64,000 bases of DNA from Lysinibacillus_B sp042920265 (GTDB lineage Bacteria > Bacillota > Bacilli > Bacillales_A > Planococcaceae), in NCBI RefSeq assembly GCF_042920265.1, contig NZ_JBDQZI010000011.1, forward strand, positions 1-64,000, written 5' to 3'. Below, piece after piece: positions 27,336 to 35,509 of the stretch (position 1 is its first letter; every line of letters starts with the position of its first letter). The notes beneath the pieces were generated by a model, which did no database searches, was not told where the DNA came from, and saw nothing but the letters and a program-made list of their open reading frames with translations. Made by a program: the position numbers and the translations under genes.

Positions 27336-27343
27336 AGTAAATA

Positions 27344-27376
27344 AAACCTGCTTGAATCTGATTCAAGCAGGTTTTA
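27344..27376 (+). terminator. Terminator of the YjzC gene
   Basis: AAAACCTGCTTGAATC pairs with GATTCAAGCAGGTTTT, a 16-bp perfect stem followed by ATTTG. Confidence 0.9.
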
Positions 27377-27645
27377 TTTGAATTTTAGCAAGCTTATCAT
27401 AAATCACTACCTTCGCATAAATTTTCAGTTTTATTATTTTCGCTTTTAAACATATAAATAAAAATACCGAAATAGCGGTAGCAAACATGCATTTTTTCAT
27501 CATAAACATCAAGCAGGTACAACCGGTGGTTCAAAACTTCTATAGGACACTACTTCTTTTGGTTTCCGATAACTAATTATGTGCTACTTCAACCATTTGA
27601 AAAATAAATCCATTGCCCAACCTGAATTTTATTGAATGTATATAG

Positions 27646-28089
27646 TTATTCGAACTCTTGATTGTCCGGAAACTGTACATGCGGGCATCGTTTGCTTAAC
27701 TCAGCGATAAACTCCATTTTATCTTTTGGTAAAACGTTTATACTACGATGCGCTTCTGCCTTATAAAATAATTCAATTCCCTTATCAGATGCTGAAATTC
27801 GGTAGCCAGTCCACTGATCTGTCGTTGGCGCAACCTTTGTTATACTGTGATACGGAATTTTAATTTTAAATGGTCCACCTTTAACTAATAAGTAATCTTC
27901 ATGTAAAACATACTTCACAGAAATGACGTACCACCATACAAAAATGGCTGAAATGATAAGCATCGCAAACATAATGATGACAATTGATAATGATGTTATG
28001 AGGGGAAGCAGTGTGATAGCCCCCATTCCCCAAATCATTAAGAATATAACTATTATAGAAAACATATCTACTTTTACATGATAAACCAT
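27646..28089 (-). CDS. Membrane protein with bacterial PH-like domain (SunI/YvaZ-like)
   Basis: A 147-residue protein. Two membrane helices (about 8-28 and 32-53) are followed by a PH-like cytoplasmic domain with SITKVAPTTDQWTGYRIS, FYKA and LPKDKMEFIAELSKRCPHVQF. This layout matches the Bacillus SunI group (sublancin immunity protein YolF) and relatives such as YvaZ. Immunity here is not implied, because no lantibiotic gene is near. The ATG at 28089 is favoured (AAAGGTG upstream) over longer in-frame starts to 28134. Confidence 0.75.
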   Translation of the reverse strand: MVYHVKVDMFSIIVIFLMIWGMGAITLLPLITSLSIVIIMFAMLIISAIFVWWYVISVKYVLHEDYLLVKGGPFKIKIPYHSITKVAPTTDQWTGYRISASDKGIELFYKAEAHRSINVLPKDKMEFIAELSKRCPHVQFPDNQEFE

Positions 28090-28232
28090 CACTTCAAGCA
28101 CACCTTTCTTGCGATATTTGTACAAATAGTTCACAAAAAAGCGCTAGAATAAAATCCGTTAGCCTTTTATATTATATGTCTCTACGTTAAGTCGCCGCTG
28201 CAGAAGCTGCTGCTTGGTCAGCTTTCACACAA

Positions 28233-28673
28233 TCAATGGCGATCACGAATGATCGTTTCCATTTGTTCATCCACGATTTGAACTTGATAGCTATCGCCCC
28301 AAGTGAACCACTCCTTGCTCACTTTTCCAATCACTTCCCCATGCTGTAACACCTGGAAATTCATATCCCACCAGTTCCCTTGTACCTCAATCCCTGCCGC
28401 ATCAATCGTATAGCGTGCTTTTAAAAACGAAAACTCCTTCTTAATCGTCAGCACCTCTTGACCATTTACCTCAACAAAAAACTTCGGTAAAAAGCTAAAC
28501 ACCTTTTTTGTAATAAGGGCGACTTCCTCCCTTGCAGCATTCATAATAGAAAACGTCTTTGGGATTTGCAGAAAACTACCCTCCACATAATAAACGTCAT
28601 TCTCCTGTTGATTCTTTACCGTAAATTTACCGCTTAGACTAAACACCTTCTGTTTGATGTACAGTTGCTTCAC
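28233..28673 (-). CDS. LURP-one/YxjI-family protein
   Basis: A 146-residue beta-rich protein of the Tubby-like LURP-one group (YxjI): KQLYIKQKVFSLSGKFTV at the start, then repeated hydrophobic strands, FSFLKARYTIDA, GNWWDMNFQV and GKVSKEWFTWGDSYQVQI near the end. The function of the family is unknown and membrane attachment has been suggested for relatives. The start is GTG 28673 because GGAGGAGGGG precedes it. Upstream in-frame sequence reads through this ribosome site. Confidence 0.85.
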   Translation of the reverse strand: MKQLYIKQKVFSLSGKFTVKNQQENDVYYVEGSFLQIPKTFSIMNAAREEVALITKKVFSFLPKFFVEVNGQEVLTIKKEFSFLKARYTIDAAGIEVQGNWWDMNFQVLQHGEVIGKVSKEWFTWGDSYQVQIVDEQMETIIRDRH

Positions 28674-28777
28674 ATTTACCCCTCCTCCACCTGGTAGCTT
28701 TCTTCTTAATCGGTCAAGTGAACTTCGATACTTTACCAAAATACACTTCTTTTATTACTAAGTAACAATTGATTTCA

Positions 28778-29083
28778 TCAACTCCACCACATAGCCAAAA
28801 CAAATAATGACCAGTGAGAAGTAAGTATGCCTATACAACCAATGACTAGGAAATATATACCGAGTTTATTTTTATCCAATATGTTCTTTTTACTGGCGAT
28901 ATAGGTTAATACAATTGTAACTACATACAAGAAAACGCTTGTAGCGGTTAGTATAGTTAAATAATATACAGGTGCTATTGAAGCAATATTTTCATTCATA
29001 AAATAAGCAATGCCCTGACCGAATATTCCGACTATAGTCGCTAAAATCAGACAGCTACATATAAGAATATTAGATTTTACCAC
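28778..29083 (-). CDS. Small membrane protein, three spans, function unknown
   Basis: A 101-residue protein with hydrophobic segments near 6-26, 36-60 and 75-95 and few charged residues. It has no recognised family motif. GGAGGTAGGGGTA favours the GTG start at 29083 over the ATG at 29107. It lies about 100 bases upstream of the YxjI-like gene on the same strand, and no terminator separates the two clearly. Confidence 0.6.
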   Translation of the reverse strand: MVKSNILICSCLILATIVGIFGQGIAYFMNENIASIAPVYYLTILTATSVFLYVVTIVLTYIASKKNILDKNKLGIYFLVIGCIGILTSHWSLFVLAMWWS

Positions 29084-29324
29084 TACCCCTACCTCCGCAT
29101 TAAACACAGTTTGTTCAACAAAACTATATGCTGAATTTTACTTTCTGACACTATCATACATTATTTTCTAAACGATTACGCTAATTGAGAGATAATTCCA
29201 ATGAAACTCTTAATATCACAAATTTCCAAATCAACTCAACGAAACCATATTTTAATAATTGATATAGTCAACCAAAGTAATAGATAATGATGTCGTTAAA
29301 AATCTATTACAAAGGAAAATGATA

Positions 29325-30938
29325 ATGAAGCATAAATTTAAAAAATATTTATTCGTCCCCGCTATGGTAACTGCATTATTAGCTTCTCCATTTAGTGCTG
29401 TTGCCTCAGTAAATGACATCCACATGTCATATTTATATGGCGAAACTACTGATAACTACATAAAAAATATAGAGTTAACTCAAGGTGCGTTAAATACGGC
29501 TACCCCCTTATTTTACGAGTTAAACGCTGACGGCAGTCTGAAATCTTTAATAAATCAGCGTTTAATAGAAGAATTACATAATCGTGGATTAAAAGTAGTG
29601 CCATTTATTTCTAACCATTTTGATCGTAAATTAGGGCAAATCGCAATGCAAAACCGAGAACAGTTATCCACTCAACTCGCGGATTCGATTGTGAAAAATA
29701 ATTTAGATGGGATCGATATTGATATTGAAAATTTAAACTATACAGATAAAGAAGCATTTACAGATTTTATTCGATTATTACGTGAGAAAATGCCTCCAGA
29801 TAAAACCGTATCGATAGCCGTTGCTGCAAATCCAAATGGATGGACAATTGGCTGGCATGGTTCATATGATTATTTAAAACTAAGTGAGTATAGCGATTAC
29901 TTAATGGTAATGGCCTATGATGAAAGTTGGAATGGTGGTCCGGTTGGTCCTGTCGCGAGTTTATCCTTTGTTGAAAATTCGATTAAATATTTATTAAAAC
30001 AAGGAGTAAATCCGAATAAAATCATTTTAGGTCTTCCTTTTTATGGTCGAATTTGGAAAGATGATGAAGCAATAGGTGGCTATGGTATCGCGAATAACGC
30101 TGTAAAAACCATCGTGAATAAACATAACGGAAAATACTATTTTGATGATGCTTCCAAATCGCCTTATGCTAAATTCACAGTTAAAAGCAGTGATTCTCCC
30201 ACGTATGTTGATGGGAAAAAACTAACACTAGGAAATTATACACTATGGCATGAAAATGATTTGTCTTTAAAATATAAATTAAGATTAGTAGAGAAATACA
30301 ATTTAAGAGGCACTGGTAGTTGGGAATTAACTCAAGCAGATAAAGGAATATGGAATTTTTATTCAGCTTGGGCAAATGGACAGCATCATTTTATCGATTC
30401 AGAAAATCATTGGGCTGAGCATGAGATTATGTCCCTTTATCGAAAAGGCTGGATTAAAGGCAAAAACGAATACACATTTGACCCAAACGGTGATTTAACG
30501 AGAGCACAAGCTATTTCCATTATCGTAAACGCAATCGGTTTAAACAAAACAAACGAAACAGTACCGAACTACTTTAAGGATGTGCCAACGAACTATTGGG
30601 CAAAACGGGCTATCGAAATTGCCCATCAATACAATATTGTTAATGGAACGAGTGCCAACAGATTTGAACCAAATGCCAAAATTACACGAGCTCAATTTGC
30701 AGCTATATTATCGAGAGTGTTAGACTACCCAATAAATAATACGACGGAATCACCTTTTTATGATGTACGAAAAGATCATTGGGCGTATGTAGATATTTTA
30801 AAACTAAGCAGCAAAGGCATTATTAGAGGAAAAGTAGACGGTGGATTTGACCCGAACGATCATATTAAAAGAGGGCAAATGGCCGCGATGGTGAATCGAG
30901 CAAGTGAAGATTTAGAAAAATATCCAATGAAAAAATAA
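29325..30938 (+). CDS. S-layer-anchored glycoside hydrolase family 18 protein
   Basis: A 537-residue exported enzyme. A signal peptide (about 1-28, ending ASPFSAVAS) is followed by a GH18 domain of the SleL/YaaH type (about 30-350). The DxxDxDxE motif is LDGIDIDIE with the catalytic Glu near 135, and YDESWNGGP plus GLPFYGR are further family blocks. Three SLH domains (about 360-405, 420-470, 485-530) would hold it on the secondary cell-wall polymer. It probably cleaves peptidoglycan or chitin-like glycans. No LysM domain is present, which separates it from spore SleL. The start at 29325 is favoured over 29319 by spacing to AAAGGA. Confidence 0.92.
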   Translation: MKHKFKKYLFVPAMVTALLASPFSAVASVNDIHMSYLYGETTDNYIKNIELTQGALNTATPLFYELNADGSLKSLINQRLIEELHNRGLKVVPFISNHFDRKLGQIAMQNREQLSTQLADSIVKNNLDGIDIDIENLNYTDKEAFTDFIRLLREKMPPDKTVSIAVAANPNGWTIGWHGSYDYLKLSEYSDYLMVMAYDESWNGGPVGPVASLSFVENSIKYLLKQGVNPNKIILGLPFYGRIWKDDEAIGGYGIANNAVKTIVNKHNGKYYFDDASKSPYAKFTVKSSDSPTYVDGKKLTLGNYTLWHENDLSLKYKLRLVEKYNLRGTGSWELTQADKGIWNFYSAWANGQHHFIDSENHWAEHEIMSLYRKGWIKGKNEYTFDPNGDLTRAQAISIIVNAIGLNKTNETVPNYFKDVPTNYWAKRAIEIAHQYNIVNGTSANRFEPNAKITRAQFAAILSRVLDYPINNTTESPFYDVRKDHWAYVDILKLSSKGIIRGKVDGGFDPNDHIKRGQMAAMVNRASEDLEKYPMKK

Positions 30939-30943
30939 GTTCC

Positions 30944-30997
30944 CTCCCCATTAGGTAGACCGATGAAAAATTAAAATCTGTTTATCGAATTAACGGG
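30944..30997. repeat. Palindromic repeat family R2, copy A
   Basis: CTCCCCATTAGGTAGACCGATG... diverged copy of the element at 41445-41511. It starts 5 bases after the GH18 stop codon. Confidence 0.5.
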
Positions 30998-31140
30998 TTC
31001 GGTTCAGAAGTACAAAACTTAAATAAACATCATAAATAGCAATGAAATTAGCATCAAAATCGAACCGTATTTAACATTATAAAAAGCACAATAAAAGGCA
31101 TCGGTCAATAACCGCTGCCTTTTTGAACATTATAATAGGA

Positions 31141-31249
31141 GACCCGTCAGATTTATGAGGATTAACAACGTTAAGCAAAAAATTGTTCCCAAACGAGCTT
31201 TGTGTGCTTTTTTTCTTCAACTAACGGCGCAGTTTAGTTGAAGAAGTAT
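31141..31249. repeat. Intergenic repeat family R3, copy 1
   Basis: The left part GACCCGTCAGATTTATGAGG matches 39034-39055. The right part, TTCTTCAACTAACGGCGCAG then TTTAGTTGAAGAA, is a 12-base inverted repeat and matches 39316-39349. Confidence 0.55.
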
Positions 31250-31284
31250 GATAAGATTTATTTAGAAAAGGGGGGAGAGATTAT

Positions 31285-31551
31285 ATGAAATATACTTGTC
31301 CTTGTTGTGGCTATAAAACATTACCTGAAGAGCCACCAGATACTTATTATATATGTAGAATTTGTTATTGGGAGGATGATGGAGTTCAATTCTATAATCC
31401 AGATTCTGAAGGCGGAGCAAATGAAGTTTCGTTAAAGCAAGCACAAAAGAATTTTATTAAATTTGGGGCATCAGAAGAATGCTTTGTTGAAAATGTAAGA
31501 AAACCAAATGAAGAGGATATTAAAGACCCTTATTGGAAATCGTTTATTTAG
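31285..31551 (+). CDS. CPCC-family cysteine-rich protein
   Basis: An 88-residue protein with the family opening KYTCPCCGYKTL and a second pair in ICRICYWEDDGVQ, which together look like a rubredoxin-like zinc knuckle. The middle block NEVSLKQAQKNFIKFGA is shared by the CPCC family, and the C-terminus ends in DPYWKSF. The function is unknown. GGGGGGAGAG precedes the ATG. It is a single gene, preceded by repeat R3, which occurs upstream of another small gene as well. Confidence 0.9.
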   Translation: MKYTCPCCGYKTLPEEPPDTYYICRICYWEDDGVQFYNPDSEGGANEVSLKQAQKNFIKFGASEECFVENVRKPNEEDIKDPYWKSFI

Positions 31552-31589
31552 AATAACGGTATTAAACTAAATGGCGCGATTGTTTAATA

Positions 31590-31953
31590 CGTTTCATTTT
31601 TGCAGCAACTGGCGCATTTGTTGCGCTTGAAGCGAGATTTTCTTTTATTGGCGTATATGCACTCGGCTTTATCACCGCTTTCAGTGGAAGGGTCATTCGA
31701 AATTTGATTCTTGGGGGCCCGATTACTGAACTTTAGGACCATTCCACCATCTTAACCGTAATCATGACGCTGACATTGATTGTATTAATACCACTGAAAT
31801 GGATTAACCATTGGAGACGATGGTATTATTTTTTGATTCCATTGGACTTGCTTCCTTTGGCTAGGCTGGAACTCTCCTCTTGAATTGACGCTGATCGTCC
31901 TGATGGTAATCACTTTACGACTGTCTGCTATTCAATTTCAGTGGCGGCTCCCC
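31590..31953 (+). pseudogene. Remnant of a UPF0126/TRIC-type membrane protein gene
   Basis: The sequence reads FAATGAFVALEARF, IGVYALGFITAFSG, RNLILGGPITEL then TAG (31734). After a frame change it reads IPLKWINHWRRW, then FDSIGLASFG followed by a stop, and finally VLMVITLRLSAIQFQWRLP in another frame. These are successive blocks of the UPF0126 (YvgT/YicG) family, with at least two stops, frame shifts and an internal deletion. Confidence 0.75.
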
Positions 31954-32021
31954 CTCCCCTGTAATCTAAAAAATGAGTAGTAAAAGGCTGCTATGTTCAA
32001 GTATGCTACTTATAAATAATC

Positions 32022-32064
32022 AAAGCCTAATTTTCTTCGGATTGTAAACGAGAAATTAGGCTTT
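32022..32064. terminator. Bidirectional terminator
   Basis: AAAGCCTAATTT (32022-32033) pairs with AAATTAGGCTTT (32053-32064). T/A runs lie on both sides. It closes the minus-strand three-gene operon. Confidence 0.75.
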
Positions 32065-32095
32065 TTCTTTAAAATACCGGTCAGTGGTCGGTGCA

Positions 32096-32377
32096 TTATA
32101 GTCTAATCTTAACTTCCGTACCGTCCTTAGCTTTAACATCTACTAGTACCATACCCTTATAGTTTTTCAGTTCCTTAACGATAGGTTTTAGCGTTTTTTT
32201 GTCTATTAGCGGAAAGGTAAAGTCCAGTTTTTTTCTTTCGAAATGCTTTTTTGTCCATTTGTTTGTACTTTCCTGAAAAAATGTTGAAGACAAAATTACA
32301 ATGGCAATGTTTAAAATTGCATATGGAATTGGGATAGTAAACCGAACGTTCTTTGCTTTCACTTTTACATGCATCAT
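32096..32377 (-). CDS. Small membrane-anchored protein of the DUF2089 operon
   Basis: A 93-residue protein with one hydrophobic segment (about 15-33) and a basic C-terminal half. I do not recognise the family. It starts at ATG 32377, 11 bases after the stop of the preceding gene. A longer frame to 32449 overlaps the neighbour and lacks a ribosome site. It is the last gene of the three-gene unit and ends at the terminator near 32040. Confidence 0.6.
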   Translation of the reverse strand: MMHVKVKAKNVRFTIPIPYAILNIAIVILSSTFFQESTNKWTKKHFERKKLDFTFPLIDKKTLKPIVKELKNYKGMVLVDVKAKDGTEVKIRL

Positions 32378-32387
32378 AAATAAATCA

Positions 32388-32777
32388 CTACTCAATGATG
32401 ATCGAAACGGTATCCCCGTTTGCCGATTTAATATCAACAATTTGACCATCTAATTCGTTTTCGATTGCTTCAATAATAAGGCTCATATCTATCTCTTTCA
32501 CGTATTCTGCCGATTGAGGTATACTCGCCGCGATGCTATGTCCAGCCACTAATACTGCCTTGACAAGTTTTATCGGTAAATTGACCGTGACGTTGTCATT
32601 TTCAGCTGATACAACACGAATCTTTAATGTCTTATCTAAATATTTAGTCGTTTTTTCAACAAACTGATTACCAGTTTCTTCTTTCTGCTTTAATACTTGA
32701 ATCAGTTCTGATGCCTTATCTGCATCAAGCTTCCCTTCTTGAACCATCGTTAACACTCTTGCAATTTCCTCTTTCAT
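32388..32777 (-). CDS. SHOCT-like/YvlB-N-type protein
   Basis: A 129-residue protein. The N-terminal EEIARVLTMVQEGKLDADKA is the short amphipathic helix pair (SHOCT-like) found at the start of YvlB/DUF4097-type proteins. The rest is beta-rich (IRVVSAENDNVTVNLPIKLVK, then IVDIKSANGDTVSIII). These proteins are commonly encoded next to DUF2089 genes. The start at 32777 is used because AGGGAGG is eight bases before it. It follows the DUF2089 gene by 13 bases. Confidence 0.75.
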   Translation of the reverse strand: MKEEIARVLTMVQEGKLDADKASELIQVLKQKEETGNQFVEKTTKYLDKTLKIRVVSAENDNVTVNLPIKLVKAVLVAGHSIAASIPQSAEYVKEIDMSLIIEAIENELDGQIVDIKSANGDTVSIIIE

Positions 32778-32790
32778 GATCAATGCCTCC

Positions 32791-33156
32791 CTATTCCTCT
32801 TTTAAAAGCTTAATGGCTTCTTCTGGTGTGATTTCACCATTTTCCAACATCGTAACAACTTTTTTCTCGTCTACTTTATTGTCATTCTTCTGCACATATC
32901 CAAGGGCTGAAATGATATCTGTTAGCTTGCCTCGAACCGTTGGATAAGAAATCCCCAGTTCCTTTTCAACTTCTTTAATATTCCCTCTGCAAGTTAAAAA
33001 TACTTCTACAAAATGAAGCTGATCCTTTGATAAGGAGGCCAACTTAGATAATTCAAACTCATTTTCAATCGTCGTGTGGCAATGAGAGCAATGCAGCTTT
33101 GTAATTTTCAATGTGTTACTGCAGACAGGACAATTTGTGATTACTTTATAAGCCAT
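32791..33156 (-). CDS. DUF2089 family protein, putative zinc-ribbon regulator
   Basis: A 121-residue protein with a CX2C...CX2C zinc ribbon (CPVCSNTLKITKLHCSHC, residues 9-26), a helix-turn-helix-like middle (CRGNIKEVEKELGISYPTVRGKL) and a C-terminal SHOCT-like GEITPEEAIKLL. This is the DUF2089 layout, presumed to be a transcription regulator of the adjacent operon. It is the first gene of the unit. AAGGGATTTCATT lies upstream. Confidence 0.88.
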   Translation of the reverse strand: MAYKVITNCPVCSNTLKITKLHCSHCHTTIENEFELSKLASLSKDQLHFVEVFLTCRGNIKEVEKELGISYPTVRGKLTDIISALGYVQKNDNKVDEKKVVTMLENGEITPEEAIKLLKEE

Positions 33157-33412
33157 AATGAAATCCCTTCCTTTTAGTTAATTTGATTATACAACAAGGA
33201 ATAGAAAATAAAAATAATTGAAATTAATTTTTTTAAACTAAAAAATAAACAATGTTAATTACAATTTAAATATTATTAATTACTCGTTTTCATTATTCAT
33301 TTAACTGACGGCAGAACAGTCAAACGATAAGCAAAAAATGGAACTTATATCCTTTTCAATCGTATGAAGTAAGTGATATTAAGAGTGGAGGCACTGAAAG
33401 GAGGAGTTGAAC

Positions 33413-34003
33413 TTGCTCAATAAGTTAATAGAACAAGCGAAGAACCCTAATGGAGTTTTAGGTTCATTTATGTTAAAGATCATGAACTCTGCTCATATTG
33501 AAATGAACAAATGGGCTTTGGAGAAGATAAACATGAGAAAAGAATCTGTTATGTTGGATGTAGGTTGTGGTGGAGGAAAAACACTGCAATTACTGTCAAA
33601 AATGAATGCAGATGGGCAGATATACGGAATCGATTATTCCGAACAGGCAGTGAAAGATTCTATAAGAGCGAATAAATTAGATGTAGCAACAGGTAAAGTA
33701 CACATTCAACAAGCAAGTGTAACGGACATTCCGTTTCCAGAAAATGCTTTTGACATTATCACTGCTTTTCAAACACATTACTTTTGGTCAGATTTAGAAA
33801 GCAGTGTAAAAGAAGTTTTTAGAGTCCTACAACAAGAAGGATGTTTCTTCATTATTGCTGAAATATACAAAATTAATTATCATATGAAAGCCTATAAAAC
33901 AAAGGAAGAGATGGCGAAATTATTAAAAACAACTGGGTTTAACACAGTAGAGTGTTATGTAAATCCAAATAAAAAATGGATATGTATTAAAGCGATGAAA
34001 TGA
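33413..34003 (+). CDS. SAM-dependent methyltransferase, class I
   Basis: A 196-residue protein with MLDVGCGGGKTLQLL as SAM motif I, YGIDYSEQAV as the acidic loop and FDIITAFQTHYFW and EGCFFIIAE as post-motifs. Members with this small-molecule methyltransferase-11 fold act on unknown substrates. TTG 33413 is the likely start (AGGAGG eight bases before). The TTG at 33407 touches the ribosome site. Confidence 0.85.
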   Translation: MLNKLIEQAKNPNGVLGSFMLKIMNSAHIEMNKWALEKINMRKESVMLDVGCGGGKTLQLLSKMNADGQIYGIDYSEQAVKDSIRANKLDVATGKVHIQQASVTDIPFPENAFDIITAFQTHYFWSDLESSVKEVFRVLQQEGCFFIIAEIYKINYHMKAYKTKEEMAKLLKTTGFNTVECYVNPNKKWICIKAMK

Positions 34004-34035
34004 GGTTGATACCGATCCCTACGTAGCGGACATTA

Positions 34036-34510
34036 TTGAAAAAAAAGCTTTATTCCACACCTGAAGTAGCTGGCTGGTTTGACATAACAGATGGACAGCT
34101 ACGTTACTATATTAAGCCGTTTGAGCACTATATCTTCGACGATATGACGGATAACCCCACGACTGCGACGGTTATTCGACTAAATCTCCGGTCGATTTTA
34201 AAGCTCCGGATGATTTTATTGCTGAAAGACGAGTACCGAGTAAAGGGCCTCAAACGTCTTCTTGGCATTGATGAAAACGGCGAGATGCAAATTACGCTCA
34301 ATCAGGACTATCTCGCACAAAATATCCAATTACTTTCATTAGAATCCACCCAGCAGCTCAGCGAAATACAGGAAGAACAGAAAAGCTTACAGAAGAAAGC
34401 AAAAGCCTACAACAGCAAATCACAGAATTGAAAGAAGAGAAGGTTATCGTCGTGAAAATCCGAAATCTTAGAGCCTCAACAGTATCAAATGATTAAATCA
34501 CGGATCACAG
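34036..34510 (+). pseudogene. Frameshifted plasmid-type helix-turn-helix protein gene
   Basis: The open part (34036-34431, TTG start without a ribosome site) encodes KLYSTPEVAGWFDITDGQLRYYI and a following RVKGLKRLLGI segment, a MerR-like DNA-binding domain known from Bacillus plasmid replication/partition regions. The coiled coil then breaks: the ORF ends after KAKAYNSKSQN, but the +1 frame continues LQQQITELKEEKVIVVK, and a second shift gives EILEPQQYQMIKSRIT. Two frameshifts therefore disrupt a longer protein. Confidence 0.7.
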
Positions 34511-34731
34511 GTAGGAATAGTTATTAATTGGCAACATATATATACTATGCTACCGGGGTTGGTCGTTGTTATAACGAAAAATGATGGTTAAATAAATTGG
34601 AGACATCACTTGCGATTTGTAAAAGAGACAATTTTAAATAATTAAAAGGATGAAGTTTTTAATTTTTATATTTATTAAAGATTAGACCTATTTATTTGGA
34701 TATTGTTTACAAATGCGTTGTGAAGTGATAT

Positions 34732-34762
34732 CCTCCATACATACCGATAGTATGTATGGAGG
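34732..34762. promoter_or_regulatory. Perfect palindrome over the TetR gene start, probable operator
   Basis: CCTCCATACATAC (34732-34744), a 5-base spacer CGATA and GTATGTATGGAGG (34750-34762) form a 13+5+13 perfect inverted repeat. It contains both the annotated ATG (34756) and the GGAGG ribosome site. TetR binding here would block its own expression. Confidence 0.7.
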
Positions 34763-35409
34763 CGGAAAACATAGCTCGAAATAAACATCCTGAAAAAACA
34801 GTTGAACAAATTCTTAGTATTTCATATCGTCTATTTTTAAAAAAGGGGTATGAACAAACTACAATTCAAGACATTATTAATGAACTAGGAATGAGCAAAG
34901 GGGCAATTTATCATCATTTTAAATCGAAAGAAGAAATTCTAGAGGCAATTGGTGATAAGGAATTTGAAGATAGAAACGTATTTAGTAAGATTAAGGAGGC
35001 GGAGAATTTAAATGGTTTACAAAAATTAAAAAGAATCTTCTGTAACGAATTGGAAAGTATTGAAAAGCAACAATTTGATACAATAGCAAGCTCTTTATCG
35101 GATAATCCTAAATTCGTTAGTATGATTTTAAATGGTACTATGAAACGAGGCGTACCATTGTTTCAAGAATTAATAGAGGAAGGGAAAAAAGATGGTTCAA
35201 TTCATGTAGAAGATAGCAGAAGTGCTAGTGAAGTCATATTGTTATTAATCAATGTTTGGATCAATCCAATGATAATTGGGAACAGTGGGGATGATTTAAA
35301 ACGAAAAGTCTTATACTTTAAGCATCTTACTGATCAAATTGGTGTACCATTTATCGATGAAGAAGTATTAGCTATCTTACATCGTTATTTAAACAGCATA
35401 TCCAAATAA
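34756..35409 (+). CDS. TetR-family transcriptional regulator of the MFS gene
   Basis: A 217-residue regulator. The HTH is TTIQDIINELGMSKGAIYHHFKSKEEIL (about 35-62, shown in outline) and the C-terminal part is a ligand-binding helical domain. It probably represses the MFS exporter downstream. The start is odd. ATG 34756 lies inside the operator palindrome and has no ribosome site upstream. GGAGG (34758-34762) is instead well placed for the in-frame ATA at 34771, which would give IARNKHPEKTVEQIL, where relatives begin MARNK. The real start may be that ATA codon (213 residues less six). Confidence 0.9.
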   Translation: MEAENIARNKHPEKTVEQILSISYRLFLKKGYEQTTIQDIINELGMSKGAIYHHFKSKEEILEAIGDKEFEDRNVFSKIKEAENLNGLQKLKRIFCNELESIEKQQFDTIASSLSDNPKFVSMILNGTMKRGVPLFQELIEEGKKDGSIHVEDSRSASEVILLLINVWINPMIIGNSGDDLKRKVLYFKHLTDQIGVPFIDEEVLAILHRYLNSISK

Positions 35410-35413
35410 TATA

Positions 35414-35436
35414 CTGCCTTTGTAAAGGCGGTTTTC
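35414..35436 (+). terminator. Weak terminator after the TetR gene
   Basis: GCCTTT/AAAGGC with a tight loop followed by GGTTTTCT. Confidence 0.45.
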
Positions 35437-35448
35437 TATTGAACATTT

Positions 35449-35468
35449 ACATACCGTCAGTCGGTTTG
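35449..35468. promoter_or_regulatory. Possible second TetR operator before the MFS gene
   Basis: ACATACCGTCAGTCGGTTTG resembles the ACATACCG half of the 34732 palindrome, followed by an imperfect inverted half. It lies 42 bases before the MFS start. Confidence 0.4.
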
Positions 35469-35509
35469 ATAGGTTGTCATTTGTAAAAGAATAGGAGGAA
35501 TGAATTTAT

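Noticed and set aside
27646..28089. SunI-like protein taken as a lantibiotic immunity gene
   Set aside because: No lantibiotic precursor, transporter or modification gene is near, and the PH-like family is broad.
34036..34431. Intact 131-residue DNA-binding gene
   Set aside because: Reading continues in other frames for another 80 bases with family-like sequence, so it is better called a pseudogene.
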